DNA from: Lewinellaceae bacterium
GTDB lineage: Bacteria > Bacteroidota > Bacteroidia > Chitinophagales > Saprospiraceae
Assembly: GCA_020636435.1 (NCBI GenBank)
Contig: JACJXX010000002.1
Coordinates: 1,054,001-1,118,000 of the forward strand
Direction of reading: 5' to 3'
DNA: 64,000 bases
Positions 62,278 to 64,000 of the stretch are shown here, piece after piece; the stretch's first letter is position 1; the number at the start of each line of letters is the position of its first letter. The notes below the pieces were generated by a model. That model had not been told where the DNA came from. It worked only from the letters and a program-made list of their open reading frames with translations, and did no database searches. Made by a program: the position numbers and the translations under genes.

Positions 62278-63042
62278 TCACGTCCGGTCGTCGTCGATGC
62301 GTTCGTCCCTGTCGCCCCGTTCAAATTTGTTGCGCAGGTTTACCGAAAGGGAAATGTAGAAAATATTGGACGTGAGGCCCCGGTATGGCTGCACCAGGTT
62401 GCCATTTATGGTCTCGGAGTAATCCGGATCCAGAAAATCGAGCAGGTAGTATTTGAACTTCAGGTTGATGCCGCCGGGAAACTGTATGCCTCCGAAGATG
62501 GACGGATTGATGATGTTGGTCCGGTCGCTGAACCACTCGTTGTACTTGTCCTCCTTATTGCCATTGACGAACAGTTTTTCCTTGTAGTTGAACATCAGCT
62601 CCGCTTCGGCGCCGGCAAAGACGAAAGTACGGCGGTTGAAGTTGCCGAATTTGAATGCCAGCGGCACTCCAAACGAATAGGAGCGGCGCTTGATCTTTAT
62701 TTCGTCGTTTTCATCGTACAAGCCGACGTGTTCTTTTGTAAGGATGCCGTCGTCTTTGGTGATCATGCCGACATTGCGCAGGGCGAAACCGCTGATCATC
62801 CCAAAGTTGTTGGTAAACTCGAAATGCCAGTATTCCCCTATGTGGAGGAAACCGGTGAAACGCGGGTTCGTGCCGATGCTGCCGCCGCTGTTTTCGACAT
62901 CGGCAAAAGAGAAGATCAACTCGCCGCCTGAGGTGGAATAAATCTTGACTTCTGGCCGCGGGGCGGGTAAAAGTTCGGGTTCATCCTGAGCGTGGAGCAA
63001 TAATCCCAGGGCGAGAAACAACAGGGTAAGTTGGTATTTCAT
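62278..63042 (-). CDS. Outer-membrane beta-barrel protein
   Basis: 254 residues from ATG at 63042. Signal peptide (MKYQLTLLFLALGLLLHAQ). About eight to ten amphipathic strands rich in aromatic residues (GFLHIGEYWHFEFTNNFG, SYSFGVPLAFKFGNF, RTFVFAGAEAELMFNYKE, LTSNIFYISLSVNLRNKF), then a charged tail (ERGDRDERIDDDRT). Resembles generic Bacteroidota porin-family/PorT-like barrels; specific role unknown. The open frame continues upstream to 63288 but the added part is not protein-like. Confidence 0.82.
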   Translation of the reverse strand: MKYQLTLLFLALGLLLHAQDEPELLPAPRPEVKIYSTSGGELIFSFADVENSGGSIGTNPRFTGFLHIGEYWHFEFTNNFGMISGFALRNVGMITKDDGILTKEHVGLYDENDEIKIKRRSYSFGVPLAFKFGNFNRRTFVFAGAEAELMFNYKEKLFVNGNKEDKYNEWFSDRTNIINPSIFGGIQFPGGINLKFKYYLLDFLDPDYSETINGNLVQPYRGLTSNIFYISLSVNLRNKFERGDRDERIDDDRT

Positions 63043-63161
63043 GATATGGTAGATTGATTTCAACTGGAATAACGGCAAATTACATATTGCCGCCCTGTAG
63101 TGCAAGTGCCGACGGCGTGGTTTTGTTTTAAAGTTTTGTAAAAAAAGAGGAAGGCTTAAGA

Positions 63162-64000
63162 TTACGATAACAATTGATACACCAGAAGGCTGCCCAGGTA
63201 GGCCAGGCCGCTCATGTAGGAGAACTGGATCATAGGCCATTTCCAGCTTTTGGTCTCCCGCTTCACCACCGCCAGGGTGCTCATGCACTGCATGGCGAAG
63301 ACATAAAAAATCAGCAGGGACAGAGAGGTGGCCAGGCTGTAGATGCGTTCTCCGGTAACCGGGTCGCGCTCCTGCGCCATTTTATCCCGCACGGTATATT
63401 CATCCTCTACGCTTCCTATGCTGTAAATGGTGGCCATGGTGCCAACGAATACCTCCCGTGCGGCAAAAGATGTGATGAGGGCGATGCCGATCTTCCAGTC
63501 GAAGCCCAGGGGCCGGATCGCCGGTTCGATCGCTTTGCCCAACTGGCCGGCGAAAGAAGCTTCGATCTGCCGGGCGGCCACCAGATTGGCGGTCTCGGTT
63601 TCATCGAGGTGGCGATCCCGGGCCAGGCCAAGGGCCTCCTGCTCGGCTTCCTGCATGGCCGCCGGCGGCCCGTAGCTGGCCAGCAGCCAGAGCGCCACAG
63701 AAATGGCCAGGATGATGCGGCCGGCTTCCCAGATGAACGCCCTCACTTTTTCCCATACGGTAAGCAATACATTGCGCATGACCGGGGTGCGGTACTCCGG
63801 AAGCTCCAGCATCAGGTAGCTGCGTTCGCTGGTCCTCAGGATCATTTTGAAAACCAGTGCAGACAACAAAGCCGCCATAATACCCAGCAGGTAAAGGCCC
63901 ATAAACGCCAGGCCCTGCAGGTTGAAAAAACCAGCTACTATCCGGGAAGGCACCACAAAGCCGATGAGAACCGTGTATACAGGTATGCGCGCCGAGCAGC
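63162..64000 (-). CDS. feoB: Ferrous iron transporter FeoB, C-terminal part (cut by window end)
   Basis: About 280 residues visible, open to the window edge. CSARIPVYTVLIGFVVPS at the start is the FeoB gate motif with the conserved Cys. Helices follow (GLAFMGLYLLGIMAALLSALVF, VWEKVRAFIWEAGRIILAISVALW), RPLGFDWKIGIALITSFAAREVFVG is the second gate and the Tyr/His-rich C-terminal helices close it (FYVFAMQCMSTLAVVKRETKSWKWPM). Imports Fe2+ across the inner membrane. The N-terminal GTPase domain lies outside. The visible part is intact. Confidence 0.95.
   Translation of the reverse strand, partial: CSARIPVYTVLIGFVVPSRIVAGFFNLQGLAFMGLYLLGIMAALLSALVFKMILRTSERSYLMLELPEYRTPVMRNVLLTVWEKVRAFIWEAGRIILAISVALWLLASYGPPAAMQEAEQEALGLARDRHLDETETANLVAARQIEASFAGQLGKAIEPAIRPLGFDWKIGIALITSFAAREVFVGTMATIYSIGSVEDEYTVRDKMAQERDPVTGERIYSLATSLSLLIFYVFAMQCMSTLAVVKRETKSWKWPMIQFSYMSGLAYLGSLLVYQLLS

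Overview
The window looks like the chromosome of a Bacteroidota bacterium, most likely of the Saprospiria (Lewinella/Phaeodactylibacter-like). Pointers to this are two proteins with type IX secretion C-terminal domains, TonB-dependent receptors, many secreted lipoproteins, abundant palindromic intergenic repeats, and a proteorhodopsin gene with blh and crtY. The core is moderately GC-rich. The segment at about 23.1-25.4 and 28.9-30.7 kb is visibly richer in A+T, which suggests acquired DNA. No rRNA, tRNA or CRISPR array was recognised.

Layout. 0-3 kb (minus strand): lycopene cyclase, retinal-forming beta-carotene dioxygenase and a proteorhodopsin cut by the window start, which together form a light-driven proton pump with its chromophore supply. 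3.3-8.2 kb: fatty-acid beta-oxidation (FadJ-like protein and thiolase) with an S41 protease. 8.7-15.1 kb: small membrane proteins, a 1179-residue LamG/T9SS protein whose signal peptide is encoded by a hexamer repeat, and a lipoprotein aspartyl protease. 15.4-16.7 kb: Uma2 nuclease and a YfcE-like phosphoesterase. 16.8-30.9 kb: an accessory island bounded by near-identical 26-bp palindromic repeats. It holds an XRE-ImmA regulator/protease, a PIN gene split by three insertion sequences, and a NACHT-type STAND NTPase gene split by an IS that itself carries another IS. Removing the elements restores an open frame in both genes, exactly for the NACHT gene and to within one changed base for the PIN gene. 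31-38.7 kb: a membrane protein with a repeat-derived N-terminus, a TonB receptor with a 12-bp in-frame repeat, carbonic anhydrase, and a T9SS BNR-repeat lipoprotein. 38.7-41 kb: REP-like repeats and an IS4-type element. 41-52 kb: glycosyltransferase, A-type Fe-S carrier, TonB receptor, a 9-bp minisatellite with inverted arms, cysteine desulfurase, AraC regulator, metallo-beta-lactamase-fold hydrolase, AhpD-like protein and a UvrD/PcrA helicase.

52-54.6 kb is a second accessory patch: a DUF559 remnant, a caspase fragment fused to a Fibrobacter-major-paralogous domain, and a UPF0175/DUF3368 toxin-antitoxin pair. The C-terminus of the fused protein has the codon pattern of a diversity-generating retroelement variable region. 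54.7-64 kb: TonB-like/TPR protein, S37 and M19 peptidases, SDR oxidoreductase, two small unknown genes, a PLP decarboxylase, an outer-membrane barrel and the C-terminal part of FeoB.

The most notable observations are the candidate DGR variable region with no reverse transcriptase in view, the reconstructable IS-split NACHT and PIN genes within a repeat-bounded island, the repeat-encoded signal peptide and receptor loop, and several small palindromic element families.
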